Part shown: in pieces, positions 1 through 11,802 of the stretch
How the letters are laid out: the number at the start of each line of letters is the position of its first letter
How positions within the stretch are numbered: position 1 is the first letter of the stretch
Assembly: GCA_013350335.1 (NCBI GenBank)
Contig: CM023537.1
Span: forward strand, 45,444,111-45,508,110
DNA: 64,000 nucleotides
From: Chimonanthus salicifolius
Taxonomy: Eukaryota > Streptophyta > Magnoliopsida > Laurales > Calycanthaceae
Reading direction: 5' to 3'
Program-made: the position numbers and the translations under genes
The notes under the pieces: generated by a model
The model's input: the letters and a program-made list of their open reading frames with translations, nothing else
Told to the model about the DNA's origin: nothing
Database searches by the model: none

Positions 1-1175
1 AAACTATCAAGGCATAACTTTTAACAGCTAGATGGGGGGTTATCCATCCATGCGATGAGCATTAGTTGACGTCTGCATGTGCTGGCTGCTAGAATTTAGG
101 CAATAACTGAGGAAGCATTGATGTGCGCCTCTTCCTCCCTTGTTTCCTTTTTCAATAAAACTCCTTAGGATGAGCCTTCATTGCTTTTAGGATCAGTTTT
201 GATTGTTTTTACTTTGAATATGTAATCTCTCCTAAGATAATGGGATGAAAATCTATATGTACTCGGTTATTATCAGTTAGCAAGCAATGAACATTTATCA
301 ATTTGAATAAAAGTCTAGGAGGCTGGGTTCCCTCGAAGAGTCCCACGTGCATAAATCACCACTTTCCATCGCACTTCCACCTCATCTATCTCCTCTGACT
401 CACGGCTCTGGCCAAACTCCGTACTTCCACACGAGAAGCCCACCGCATTATAAAGAGGTTACAGTTGGTGGGTCAAACCCATATGCTATGAAGGACCTAT
501 TCAACTATTCAAATGACTCCTAAAAGGTTGTAGTTGGTGGGTCGAATCTAGATGCTCCAAAGGACCTATCTGAGGATTCAAATGACCCATGCTGGGGAGA
601 AAGGGGGTTGAGAAAGAAACTGCACATCAATCAAAAGAGAGTACAAATCAAACCCAGTGCACTCAAATCACACGTAAATCAACAAATGATGCAGAAAAAA
701 AGACCGATACAAAGAAATCCGAGAAGAAGAAAAACGAAAAAAGAACATGTAAAGTCACTGTAATGAGAGGGACGAAAAAGGACGAGAAGAAAAGACAAGA
801 AGAGGGGAACAAGTGAACAAGAGAGAGACGAGAGGATAGGGAGAGGACAAGAGAGAGATGAGAGGAGAGGGAGAGAAGGTTGAGAGTCAAGAGAGAAGAC
901 CTCTACCTGCGATCGTGGAAGGCGAGGTGAAGAGGAAGAGTGAAGGAATGAAGAAAAAAAATGGAAGGACAAAACAGGAAAAAATAATTTTACACTACAC
1001 ATATTATCAATTCTTACCGTGTAAATATCGTCACCCTTTTCTAAGACATGCTTCACCTTTATTTAGTAGAAAGATATTCTATTAATGGTTAGAGAAAATA
1101 CTACAGTAGCTGAAAGCACGTCCAAACATTACATGATAGTTGTGCTATGTTTCACAGTTTTAACTCATTTCAAAC
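1..1175. other. Intergenic stretch, no gene seen
   Basis: No open frame here shows a recognisable domain. The stretch from about 590 to 960 is strongly purine-rich (A and G runs on the + strand), which creates low-complexity Lys/Glu/Arg frames that I do not regard as genes. Confidence 0.6.
453..592. repeat. Two-copy tandem repeat, period about 69 bp
   Basis: Two imperfect copies share the landmarks AGTTGGTGGGTC, AAGGACCTAT and TTCAAATGAC in the same order. The first AGTTGG begins at 463 and the second at 532. No function is suggested. Confidence 0.75.
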
Positions 1176-1508
1176 TGTTAAAAAACCATAATATGATAAA
1201 TATTTTAGATGTAGAACTCACTCTTAAAAGTTGCCCTTTAAGAGAAGGATGCCTTAAATATTCTATAGAGTTATTGGTTTCACAAATTAACCGATGTAGG
1301 ACTTTTTGTCACTTCACACCCTCCCTCACGTGTAGCTGCACCTTGCGGGCTGCATGCAAAACCTGCTTTGATACCATATTAGGAAACCATGACATGATAA
1401 CATTTTTGAATAAAACTCTCTCAAAAGCTAGACTTTGGGAGAATGGTGCCTCAAGTGTTATATAGAATCATTGGTTTCACAAATTAGCCGTTGTGAGACT
1501 TTTTATCA
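1176..1508 (-). mobile_element. TRIM-like miniature LTR retrotransposon
   Basis: Two direct copies of a 132-136 bp LTR (1176-1311 and 1377-1508) flank an internal region of only about 65 bp. On the minus strand the LTR begins TGACAAAAAGTCC..., close to the familiar plant TRIM start with a CACATCGG-like motif (here CATCGG). The site at 1362-1376 reads TGGTATCAAAGCAGG on the minus strand, one change from the initiator-Met tRNA primer site TGGTATCAGAGC, and abuts the right LTR. A purine-rich tract (GGGAGGGTGTGAAG on the minus strand) abuts the left LTR. There is no coding capacity. A matching 5-bp target duplication was not found, so the ends may have drifted. Confidence 0.75.
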
Positions 1509-1620
1509 CTCAACAAAGACTAATCTAATATATGAAACTTGCAAGTAATTTCATATATTTATGAAGATTAGTCTTATCTCTAATATGGAATGAAAATATT
1601 TTATGATAATCTGCTAGGCG

Positions 1621-2113
1621 AGCTAATCCGAAATCTAGAATAGTCCTAGAGAGGGGGGTTAATAGGACTATGGAGAAATTTTTAAATGTCTTTAAAATTT
1701 GAGTTAATTAATTAATTGGTCTTAATAAATTAATCCAATTAATCTCAAATTTGTGCAACACTGATACAAGATAAGACACATGCACAATAATGAGAGGAGA
1801 TGAAATGCCTTGACATGGAGATTTTTACATGGTTCGATAACCTTGCCTAAGTACATGCCTCAAGTACACCACTTGAGGATTTTATTAACCTTCTCCTTCA
1901 CAGGTGAAGAAGAAACATATTACAACCTTTGATCTACTTCAAGGGTGTAGATCGAACCATGAATTACAAACACCAAGAAAACAACTTTCTTGGATTTCAC
2001 TAGGGTTACACCAACCCTTTACAATGATCTCAAAGATTGAAAAAAGTAAGTTCGATGATAACGCTCGCCGCTTGATGTTGAAGTGGCCGTGGCCCGTTCT
2101 TGAAGTTCTTCTC
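1621..2113. mobile_element. Left part of a split retroelement remnant
   Basis: Non-coding sequence with a G-run block (CTAGAGAGGGGGG near 1645) and a conserved-looking stretch around 1800-1900. It ends exactly where the large LTR element begins at 2114, and a probable continuation resumes at 17677. Family and strand are uncertain; I infer an LTR or leader region of a Copia-type element. Confidence 0.35.
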
Positions 2114-2629
2114 TGATGAGCACAAGAAAATTACTATTTTACCCTTGTATTTGGACTAGTTAGCCCTTGTTTTGTGTGTTTTACAATATGTTTAATGAGA
2201 TTTTGAAAGTTTTGAAGGATTAAGAGGGAAATACAAGATATAAGAATTCAAATGATAAATTTTGCAATTTATGGGCATAAGTTGATATTTTTGAAAAGTT
2301 GGAATTTTTAATAATTATTTGACCACAATATTAGGGGTTTTATTTGTAAACTAATTAATTCAAATCCATTTATGAGAGTTTGGATTAATTTACTCATTTT
2401 TAGAATTGATTGTAAGTGTTAAAATTATTTATTAGATTTTCCATACTTTGAAAAAATATCAACTTATGTCATAAATTGCAAAATTCACCATTTGAATTCT
2501 CATATCTTGTATTTCCCTATAAATCCTGCAAAACTTCCAAAATCTCATTAAGAATATCCTAAGACACACAAAACGAGGGCTAACTAGTCCAAATACAAGG
2601 GTCAAATATTCATTTTCATGTGCTCATCA
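2114..2629. repeat. Palindromic, partly inverted 3' LTR
   Basis: 2452-2629 is the start (U3 end) of the minus-strand LTR, ending TGATGAGCAC against the polypurine tract. At about 2450 the sequence flips: 2114-2449 is the same LTR end in the opposite orientation. Its first part pairs with 2452-2629. Its remainder continues to match the 5' LTR at about 17345-17676. Both outer termini of the whole element are therefore U3 ends starting TGATGA. The rest of a normal 3' LTR (about 1.7 kb) is absent. Confidence 0.8.
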
Positions 2630-3963
2630 AATACCCCAACACTTAGATTTTGCTAGTCCTCGAGCAAAACAAAACTAAACATTCTAAAATAATAATAATA
2701 AAAAAAAATCCTAAACAACACCACTTTCGCTGGCACTCTTGATTGCATTTAGCGTATGCAACAAACATTTAAACCCATAGCTCACCATTAGTGGACGAGT
2801 TATAGTCTTGTGAGGCCTTCCGGTGATGATACCAACAACATCAAATTTCAGCAAAAATATCTACACAAAAATTTAAACATCATACAACTCCAAAATTATT
2901 TTACAAAGTTTATACTCGGAGTGTAGTGTGTGATAACCACTATTGAAATAACCTTCCTTTTCAAAATACGCACAAGTTTGGCAACCACCAGCTGAAAATG
3001 CGCTTTGACTCTAAATCTCACCAGATATATCTCTCAGAAAGACTTTTGCTCAGAGATTGAGCTAATTTTCTCTCAAAAGTATATGTGAGTGGAAAAAATT
3101 TTCAAATACAAATATCTCACATATTTATCATCAAAGAACGGATAATATCAAAAAAAAAAAAATTTAAATCTCATGAATGGATGTCATTTTCCTCAGAACG
3201 TTGAAATAATACACAATTATTTTTCATCATCTATTCTCCACTTTAAGTACCATATTAACTAAGGATCAATAGGACATCCTGATAGGACGAAACGTGACTT
3301 AGGAATGGGTCATATCAAAGAAGATAAAAAAACTCAAAAATAAATACTTTGAATAGAAAAAATTAGAGGTCTTCAAAATTTCATTGGGATATTGCTTCCT
3401 ATATTTTTTTTTTCTCTCAACACTTTCAAAGTATTTCTCTTTTTATCAATTTTTTTTTCTACATCCTTCTTTTCTGATGTATGGATGTTCCAGTTCTTTT
3501 CTTTTTTCTTTTCTTTGATTTGCTTTTTTTGCATCATTCATCATCATTTTTTCTGCAAATGCCATATATTTTTTTCAGAGTACCATCCCAATATTTTTTT
3601 TTATCTCTAACCTTTTCCTGAGTCCTTAGACTAGGTCATAGATATTTCAATGTAGGCTCAAACTCCATAACTGGAGTTGGGTATGGATAACATGGTTAAT
3701 CAATAAAAATAGGTTAAATTTACAGTCAAACCTGAAAATGGGAACTAACAGAACAATATGACATCATATGTTGGCTTCAAAGACTCAAACGATCCAAAAA
3801 ATGGCATATATCACTTCCTAAGACTCATATGAATATTTTTTTTTGTTTCAAATAAATTCAGAAAAAATATCATGCGTAATAATTCAATTTTGATGTCATT
3901 CTCAGTATTATGACCAAAACAAAGAATAATGAGATCTAACAACGGCTTAGTGCGCATAACAAA
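2630..3963 (-). other. LARD internal region, non-coding, 3' side
   Basis: AT-rich non-coding DNA between the polypurine tract and the LINE target duplication. It begins with CCCCAACACTTAGATTTTG..., a type of sequence often seen next to plant LTRs. Poly-T-rich tracts at 3400-3600 create a spurious Phe-rich frame. No protein domain was found. Confidence 0.5.
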
Positions 3964-3978
3964 TAAAATAAGAATTAC
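3964..3978. repeat. LINE target-site duplication, left copy
   Basis: The 15 bases TAAAATAAGAATTAC recur exactly at 14120-14134 and bracket the LINE. Here they stand next to the T-rich stretch that represents the LINE A-tail on the minus strand. Confidence 0.9.
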
Positions 3979-4135
3979 ATATTTATTTTTTTAAGCAAGT
4001 CATAAAAGAATTTCATTAAAAGATAAGGGAAAATACAAAGGAAAAGAGAGGGTCTAAAAGGGATAGACCCAAAGAAAACACAAAAGAAAGACAAAATGCA
4101 AGAAAAACAATAAAATAGGCAAGCAAATAAAATCA

Positions 4136-4801
4136 CTACAACAAGAAAACTCTAACCCAAAGGTTATCCACTCCCAATTTTGCAAAGTAGTCCGCCACGC
4201 CATTGGCTGATCTTCCAACATTAGAAAAAGATACTCCCAATCCTTCAGCCAAGTCTCTCACCTCCCTAACCACGTTTGTCAATCTCCAAGGTGGGCGCCG
4301 TAGACTCGATGCCCATTTGAAAGCATTTGCCGAATCCCCTTCAATAATCAACTGACATTGACCAAAAGCCTTCCAAATAACTAGAGCTCTCCTAATGCTA
4401 AGACTTTTTTCTTCATTTGAGTCTTTAGTACCCACCGACTCGGTGAACATTATGGATGATTCTCCCTTGTGATTTCTAAGCACTCCCCCGATCCTCACTA
4501 GACCCGAATTTTCTCTGGAGGATCCATTAATATTAAACTTCCAAGTCCCCTGTTTGGGGGGCTCCCATTTGCCTTGTTTCCTAACTTTTCGAGCTTGAGC
4601 CCTCATGCAACCCTCCCAAGATAACAACAGATCATTCATTTTAAGCCCTTTGAAAATTGGGTCATCTAACAACCATGAAAACCAACACCATTTGGTTCTA
4701 TAAAAGGTCAGAATCGGTGGACGAAATACCTTCAAAAATTCTAGAGTTCCTTTCCTTCCAAAGAGACCAAACAATAACTGCCGGTAGCGATTGCCAAGCA
4801 C
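4136..4801 (-). pseudogene. LINE ORF2 C-terminal RNase H domain
   Basis: A 221-codon frame with an RNase H fold of the RVT_3 type, which removes RNA from RNA-DNA hybrids. Landmarks are WKFNINGSSR, GGVLRNHKG, a Glu-containing helix around SNEEKSLSIRRAL, IIEGDSANAF and SANGVADYFAKLG. The first catalytic Asp of the usual FNVDGSS is Asn here (FNINGSS), so the enzyme would probably be inactive even with an open frame. The coding part ends at 4136, with about 155 bp of 3' tail to the target duplication. Confidence 0.9.
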
Positions 4802-4904
4802 ATTTCAGCCTAGGTTTCAGGCATGAAATGTTCCAAGCTCCTAATAACTGGGAGAAGAAGTTTGAAAAGACCCAAGGAATCCCTAAGAACTTAATGAAAT
4901 TCAT

Positions 4905-5593
4905 CTACAGACCCTTGGCCACATCACAATTAACAAACAAGTGATTGACATCTTCCAAAAAGGACTCACACAGAACACAATTTAGAACACCCTCACCCCT
5001 AAGCAAACCTCTTCTATTCAACTCTACCCTAGTCAGAATCTTCTCTTTCAGGGTACACCATAGAAAAATCTGTACCCTTGGTGGTATAGCACTCGTCCAG
5101 ATAGATGTCGAAATCTTCTCATCATTAAGTACTTGACTTTGAGCCAAAAGAGTCAAGGCCTTCACTGACAACATGCCCAAGGATTCTCCTGACCAAATCA
5201 TTTTGCCATCATCTGAAGCCAAGATAGGAACTTCCTCCAAAAGTGTTAGGAGTCGGGCACAGCTCTCCTCTTCAAAAGACCTTAAGTTCCTCCGAAAATC
5301 CAAGTGCCAGACTACCACCCCATTGTCCCAGCTGACCAAATCTTAGATCAAAGCATTTGAATTGCTCAAAATTCTAAACAGTCTTGGGAAATAATCTTTT
5401 AAAGGGCTCTCACCTAACCATAGGTCTTTCCAAAACATAGTTTTATTACCTTTTCCAACTAGGAATTTGATGTTTTGTTTAAAAAGATTACCAATCACCC
5501 CCTCCCCTGAACCCAACCTCCACTAGGCTTTGACTACCGAGGATCCTAGACTTTCTATTTTCTCATCAAGAAACCAACCACCAACACTTGCAA
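4905..5593 (-). pseudogene. LINE ORF2 zinc-binding (zf-RVT) region
   Basis: This is the continuation of ORF2 below the solo LTR. The frame at 5339-4905 has WHLDFRRNL, a segment reading WSGESLGMLSVK, then IWTSAIPPRVQIFLW and a Cys/His cluster (CVLCESF...VNHLFVNC). These are the usual landmarks of the reverse-transcriptase zinc-binding domain. A stop near 5340 and another near 5560 break the frame. The join across the LTR keeps LINE order, which supports a single original element. Confidence 0.85.
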
Positions 5594-8341
5594 TGTAACG
5601 TCCCGTCCCGCTACGGGTACGTTATCTCCAAAATATCTCAAAACATCACAAAGAAATAGGTAACGGGTATTTATTTTTTTTTTAAGCGGGGCAATTACCT
5701 CCTGCTCAAAAACTGGTAATAAGGTTCAACATACCAACATAACATGAAACAATCATAGACTATTCGAATACAGTTATACATCATCCTGAAATCAAACATC
5801 CAAACAGGGGTCACATAAAACAAGGTCTCTCAACTAAGAACAACGTAATTATAAAATGTCTAACCACTGCTTTTCTATGGGCGCCTACTCAAGGGCCCTG
5901 CCCAGTCCCTTTGCAATCGAGTACCTGAAAGGTAAGGGGTGCTCTAATCGGCCCAGTGAAGGGATAATGCATATCACATGTCAACAATATAAGTAGTTAT
6001 CATATGCATGAATGCAAAAATATCGTAATAAAAGGGGTGCTCATATGTATGGGATCCAACTGCACCACCAACCAATAATCCACCGACTAGTCCATGACAT
6101 CATCTCGGTGGCTCACATCAGGTCCTCCAACAAACTCCCGGAGAGTAAGAGGTGAACTAACTAGTCCAATAAAGAAAATAACCATATCATACCTCAACGA
6201 CATATATATATATATATATATCACATATTGAAAAATAATGGACATCTTAATAGAATGCATGTCTACGTACGAGAGTACTCAACTACACAATTAACCAATG
6301 GTCCCACCGACCAATCAGAGGCATAATCTCCATAACTAACAACTGTCCTCCAACAACCCCTATCTCCCTACCAAAATAAACGGGAGACCGTATGATACAC
6401 AACCGCCTCGACCGCCGGAATGCAACGGGGAACCCCATCTCCCTATGGGGGTCTCGACCGCCGGAGCATAACGGGGAAGCCAATCTTAAGGGCATGCACC
6501 TCAACCGCCGGAATGCAACGGGGAAACCCGCATCTCCCTATGGAGGTCTCTACCGCCGAAGGCGTAACGGGGAAGCCCTCCCAATAACCAAACTCCTCAC
6601 ATCATCATAAATATATGCACATGTCAACAGTTCCTTCATCTCAACACCCAACGGCGCGTTGTCCATTGTGGCTTACCCCTCATGCATACGCATGATATTA
6701 CGATTATATATGACAACATACGTAAATAACAAAATCTCAAAACACAAATCCACATGCTCATCATGATTTCATTTACATATTACAAATAGCACGCGTCATG
6801 TTGTCAACCGGGCTCAAGCATCATATCCAAAAATCCAGACACATATCTCACTTTCAGCATAAATGCATTCACATGTTATAATTAAATGAACAACATGTTA
6901 TCATTAAGTTTCTAACATCATGTTCAACATCCAACGCATGTTTTATTCTCATCATAAAATCATTCACATGTTATAGCTAAATACACATGTTATCAATAAC
7001 TTTCAAGTATCATGTTCAATATTCATTTGTCCGATCAAAACCTTCCATTTAATCGCATATAACTGACATGAGTGCACTCGAATAGGTCCCTTGCCACAGA
7101 TTCATTCAACAGTTCCCTTACCGAGTGGCTTAATAAATGAAGGGCCCCACTCAAGTCACTTCATGTCCAAGGTTGAGATTTAAATAGATGCAAATGCATG
7201 CTAACAGTGATAAGTTCCCTCACCGTGTGTGCAGAGTCGAAAATCCAAAGCGAGCAAGAGGCTTGATGGTTGGAAGGAACTCAAACTGTTCAAACAAGGA
7301 AGGGTGAATCAGTAAATAAAGTAAAACATGTTAAAACGAGAACGAGCTGAAAAAGGGCCTAAAACTGGGATGGTTCCGAAATGGGGCGAACCGGGTCAGG
7401 CCGAAAAACGGGCCGAACCGATAAGTTGGGCTCGATAGAAATGGGCCAGACTAGAGCTGGCTGGGCCGAACCAACTCTGGGCCTAACTGGGTCGGGTTGG
7501 GGTCAGTGGGCTGAGCAATTAGTTCCCACTCTAAGCCCAAGGGCTGGGTCAACCCAAAGCCCAACCAAAACGACTCGGAACTAGGTGAGTCAACTCAGTC
7601 ACTCGACTGAGTCAAAAAGGGGGGAAAAGATAGGGAAAAACCATGAAAATCTGAGGAAAATAGAGGAAAACTGGAAAAATCAAGGGAAAATCGAGAGAGG
7701 AGAAAAGGGGAAAGAAGGAAGAAAGGGGGGTACCTAGAATCGACGAGAGAACGGCGAGAATGAGGGGGATTCTGACAGTCGGGGCAGCAAGGGTTGACGG
7801 GGATCGACTGGTGCAGCGCCCAAGTGTTGCAGAGGTCGAGGGAAGAAGAAGAAGAAGAAGAAGGGGAAGCCGAGATATTGAGAGAAGCAAGGCGGCGGCG
7901 GCAACGGGTTTGGCTAGGGTTTTGTTGTATCGAAGGGGGGAGAGAAGAGAGACGAGGAAAAAAGGGGTTGCGGCACTATAGTCGGAATGCTACAATGCTA
8001 CGGGAAAGGTCAATAAAAAAAAGGGGGTGCTAGGGTTTTTTTCTTTTTTTTTTTGTTTTTTTTAAGAGATAAAAGGCGACGAAATCGAAAACCCAAAAAT
8101 TTTCTCGAATGCTGAAAATCTAGCGGGAAAAATGTGTGATTTTCAACAACTTTTTTTTTCATGACTATACATAAAAATTATGAAATTACTAAAATGCCAT
8201 TCGAGTTTTCAAACTCGAAATCAGATAATTGGGGCCCTCCACGGAGCCCACACTCTTCTCACGGCAATTACGGTCCCGAAAACAACTCGGAGGTCCGAAA
8301 TCTCTCTAAAAAATCGAGAAAACTCTGAACGGGTCATCACA
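5594..8341 (+). mobile_element. Solo LTR of a Ty3/gypsy (chromovirus-like) element
   Basis: A 2748-bp LTR starting TGTAACGTCCCG and ending GGGTCATCACA. It has no internal region, no primer site and no partner LTR. It is flanked by exact 5-bp duplications TGCAA (5589-5593 and 8342-8346) inside the LINE ORF2. The GTAACG...CCCG start is typical of long Tekay/Del-type LTRs. Recombination between two LTRs that deleted the body is the standard explanation. It contains AT microsatellite around 6205-6220, minisatellite-like repeats at 6400-6585, and GGGCCGAACC-rich blocks near 7380-7560. Confidence 0.93.
6400..6585. repeat. Tandem repeat inside the solo LTR
   Basis: Two copies of a roughly 85-95 bp unit share ACCGCCGGAATGCAACGGGG, ATCTCCCTATGG, and a related half-repeat (ACCGCCGGAG / ACCGCCGAAG followed by TAACGGGGAAGCC). 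GC-rich in an AT-rich neighbourhood. Confidence 0.75.
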
Positions 8342-8346
8342 TGCAA

Positions 8347-9685
8347 CCCCATATCTAGCTGATAAGACCTTAACCCAAAGAGAATCCTTCTCCCTACCGA
8401 ACCTCCATGCCCATTTACAAAGCAATGCTTGATTCTTAAGATGAATGGGCACAAGGCCCAGTCCACCCTTGATTTTGGGTTTCACAACTTCCGACCAAGC
8501 CACTAAGTGAACTTTCTTTTTTGACTCCTTGTTCCCCCACAAAAATTTTTGAAATAACTACTCAATTTTACTTTCAACACCCTTTGAAAGCAGGAACAAT
8601 GATAGATAATAGGTTGGCAAATTAAGAAGAACTGTTTTGATTAGAGTAACCCTCCCTCCTGCCGATAAGAATTTTCTACCCCAACTTGACAACCTTTTTT
8701 CCACTCTTTCAACAACTGGGTTCCAAAACCTCTTAAGCCTGGGGTTCCCTCCTACCGGTAAGCCGAGATAAATGAAAGGCAACTTACCAGTGCCGTAACC
8801 AATGTTTTGTGTGAGTTCCTTCAGACAATCCTCCTCCACATTTATTCCTATGAGAGAGCTTTTACCTAAATTAATCCTGAGTCCCGACACCAATTCAAAA
8901 CATTGAAGGATAGCTTTAAACCCCAAAAGCTCCTGACTAGTTGGTCCGCAGAAGAAAAGTGTGTCATCACTAAACTGTAAATATTTGATTATATGTCCAT
9001 TGGCTGCCACCTCAAAACGTCTAACAATTCCCAACTCCCTCGCTTTATCCACCAAATTATTCAAACATTCCCCCACTAAAGTGAAAATGAAAGGAGATAA
9101 AGGATCTCCTTGTCTTAACCCTCTATTTGCCTGTAAAAGAGTTGTAGGGGAGCCATTCACTAGGATGGAGTAAGATGTGTCTTCAATACATGCTTTCATC
9201 CACTTACACCACACAGGCCCAAAACCCATCCTCTCGACCAGATAACTCACAAATGACCAATCCACAAAATCATATGCCTTTTCTAGATCAATTTTGAAAA
9301 GAATACCAAGGTTTCTATCTCTCTTCCTCATATGAACCAATTCATTGGCGATAAGAACTCCATCCAAGATTTGTCTATCTTCTACAAATGCACCCTGTGA
9401 TTCTCCAATTATCTCCGTCAAAACTTTTTTTAGTCTCTCTGCTAACACTTTTGCTAGGAGCTTATAAATACTACCCAACAGGCTAATCGGACGAAAATGG
9501 GACAGCCTAACCGGGCTCTCTCTCTTAGGAATGAGGGTAATGAAAGAATTCTTTAAATTCTTATTGATGATTCCACTGTGATAGAACTCCTTAAAGAATT
9601 TAAGAATATCTGAACTGAGTACCTCCCAGCAGACCTTAAAGAATGAGAAATTAAAACCATCTGTTCTTATCTCCTGCCAAACCAT
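8347..9685 (-). pseudogene. LINE ORF2 reverse transcriptase domain
   Basis: A 375-codon open stretch (9685-8558) carries most of the RT palm and fingers: LIPK, RPISLL, QGAFVEDRQI, FKIDLEKAYD, GLRQGDPLSP and the active-site region FSDDTLFF. Plant LINEs normally read FADD, so an Ala-to-Ser change precedes the two catalytic Asp residues, which are intact. The thumb follows (YLGLPVGG, GGRVTLIK, LPTYYLSL). The FLWGN...KGGLGL connection continues in another frame to 8347, where the solo LTR interrupts it. A frameshift near 9660 separates this stretch from the GDK block upstream. Confidence 0.92.
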
Positions 9686-10828
9686 CCAAAGCCTTTTTTA
9701 TTTCTTCTTCTGAAAATTCCTTTTCCAACCACAGTGCCTTATCTGAATAAATTTGCTTGAAATGAATACCATCCAGAGTGGGTTTAGGGTTTCTAGAAGG
9801 ATTCAGAGAAACTGAAAAATGCCTATCAAAAGGAGAGCTAAAGTTATTGGACGCTTGAGATCTAATGTCACTGTCTTCGGGAATCGGCAAATGCAATACA
9901 TAAGGAGCATGGGTGGGAGAGTACTCAACAGAGAAAGAAAAGTAGTGAGGGAATAGAGAGAAGGATAAGAGCGAGAGTACCCAATCTAAGCTGAAGAAGG
10001 GTGAAGAGCCAGCTGATTCGATGAAGATATGTTGGGTCGACTGAATATAGTTTAGCATAGCCCTCCTCGGCTCCCAGGAATCCGTGACTAGTGCAACTGG
10101 GGAAACTGAGCATCCACTATCCCGCTCAAATGGGTTGAAAGAGACACCTGAGACTGCGCCCAAGAAAAGATGAAGAATGCCGTAAACTGCTTCAAAGTGG
10201 AAGAGAAGATCCGCAATAAGGGGTGGGGAGGCGCTACCAAAGCATCAACATCAAGAACATCAAAAGCATACTCACCTACAAGAGCACGACCATCCCAAAG
10301 AAAACCACCAGCGCCACTAACATCAAAGATAGGGATGGTTGTCGCTGCATTGCCACTACAGCAGGGACTGAAATAGGACGGCCGGAAACTTTCTGACTCA
10401 AACATGCAGACCACTCTAGAGAACAGGCCCTGTGGACTGTACAGAAAAGGATTATGACAATAATAAAATGAGAAATGAGAGAAGGTACCATGGGCCAGCG
10501 ACAGCGAGGATAATGCAGTAGAAGGAGAGGCAGGAGAGAAGGTGAACGAAGAAGGAGGAGGCAGTAACTGCGGAGATTGAGACTGAAAAATATCCACGAA
10601 ATGATCTCTAACTGCTTTCCTTATACCCTATTTGTCACCAATTCGTCTACCATCCACCACAATAGACCTTATGGTATTAATAGCTTTTCGGACATGAGCA
10701 TATCTATGAAAAAATTTAGGGGTTTTATCCCCTTCTTGGAGCCAAAGCATCCGTGATCGTTGCCGCCATTCGACCTCTTCTAATCTTAGGCAATCCCAAA
10801 GGTTTGCCTTGCTACTTCTTTTTGCCAT
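9651..10828 (-). pseudogene. LINE ORF2 linker with a long extra segment
   Basis: 10628-10828 holds the conserved WRQRSRMLWLQEGDK and FFHR block that precedes the reverse transcriptase. In most plant LINEs about 40-80 residues then lead to the FSEEEIKKAL block. Here that block lies near 9700, about 800 bp away, and the gap is filled by Ser/Pro/Phe-rich frames with no domain I know. A stop follows the FFHR block and frames change more than once. The LINE in UTP21 intron 2 has a similar long gap in the same place, so the extra segment probably belongs to this LINE subfamily and is not a random insertion. Confidence 0.6.
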
Positions 10829-11111
10829 CTATTCTTCCTCTTCCAAGTCCCTTTCCTCTTCTAGACTGATCCATCCTTCAAGTTCCTTTTCAGCTGCTTC
10901 TTTTCTTTCTCTGATCGGCCTGCCTTCGAATTCAACCCACTCCTTGATCTTTGATTTAAGTAGGATGAGTTTCTTAAAGAGGACAAAACCCGCCCACCTT
11001 GGATCTCAAAACTATTCCACCATTCCTTGACAAGTTTCACAAAATTCGGATTCTCTAGCCAAATATTACTGAATCAGAAAAGCTTGGGGCCCCAATCAAT
11101 TTCTTCTGTAT

Positions 11112-11802
11112 CTAATAATACCGGGCAGTGATCCGATATTGGCAAAAAAGTTTCACTTGACTTGAGTTGGGGAAAAGAGTGTCCCAATCAAACGAAGTGA
11201 GGAACCGATCCAACCTGCTCATGATACACCGTGCTTGGCCATTGCTCCATGTGAATCTCCCACCAGTGAGTGGTAAGTCCGACTGGCTCATTTCTGACAA
11301 TGAAATCAGAAAACACTTCCATGCTTCTATTATAGGAGAGCCCACCTCTACGCTCTGAAGGGTACCTTACAGTATTGAAGTCCCTGCCTAGGCACCAAAT
11401 CTGTGAGCTCCAGCTGCACACCAACTCTAGCTCGCACCAGAAATCCTCCCTTTCCCCGTCCACATTGGGGCCATAGGCATTGGTAAAACAAATTTCCACC
11501 CCTTCCTCTAGCAATATACCTTTAACTGAAATGGATCTGTCATTCCGACGCCTTGAAGTAGCCTTGAAGAATGATGGCTTCCATAAGATAAGTAGACCTC
11601 TCGACGTTCCAAATGAAGACTTGTGAAACCATTCAACTTCTTGTATACCCCATGGCTCTCTGATAATGGTAGAAGAAAACTCTTCTTTCTTTGTTTCTTG
11701 GATCAAAAGCATATCAATCCTCTTTTTCTTCACCAACCATCTGATTGTATCTCGTTTTTCACGGATGCCAATCCCCCTTACATTCCAAGAAATGACCTTC
11801 AT
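11112..11802 (-). pseudogene. LINE ORF2 N-terminus: AP endonuclease domain
   Basis: The domain nicks target DNA to prime reverse transcription. ORF2 starts with an ATG at 11802. Hallmarks are SWNVRGIG (metal-binding Asn), IQETK (catalytic Glu), NAYGPN, and GRDFNTVR where GGDFN is usual. A frameshift near 11190-11250 moves the end of the domain to another frame, where the PLTGGRFTWSN segment and SRLDRFL follow. Length and order fit plant L1 endonucleases. The domain cannot be translated as one piece. Confidence 0.88.

Noticed and set aside
589..1085. Lys/Glu-rich and Ser/Phe-rich frames on both strands
   Set aside because: Low-complexity purine tract; no start context, splice signal or domain.
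1362..1376. Primer-site-like sequence taken at first as the start of a large LTR element joined to the LTR-like end at 18.74 kb
   Set aside because: Two short LTRs immediately around it form a complete TRIM, which explains the site better.
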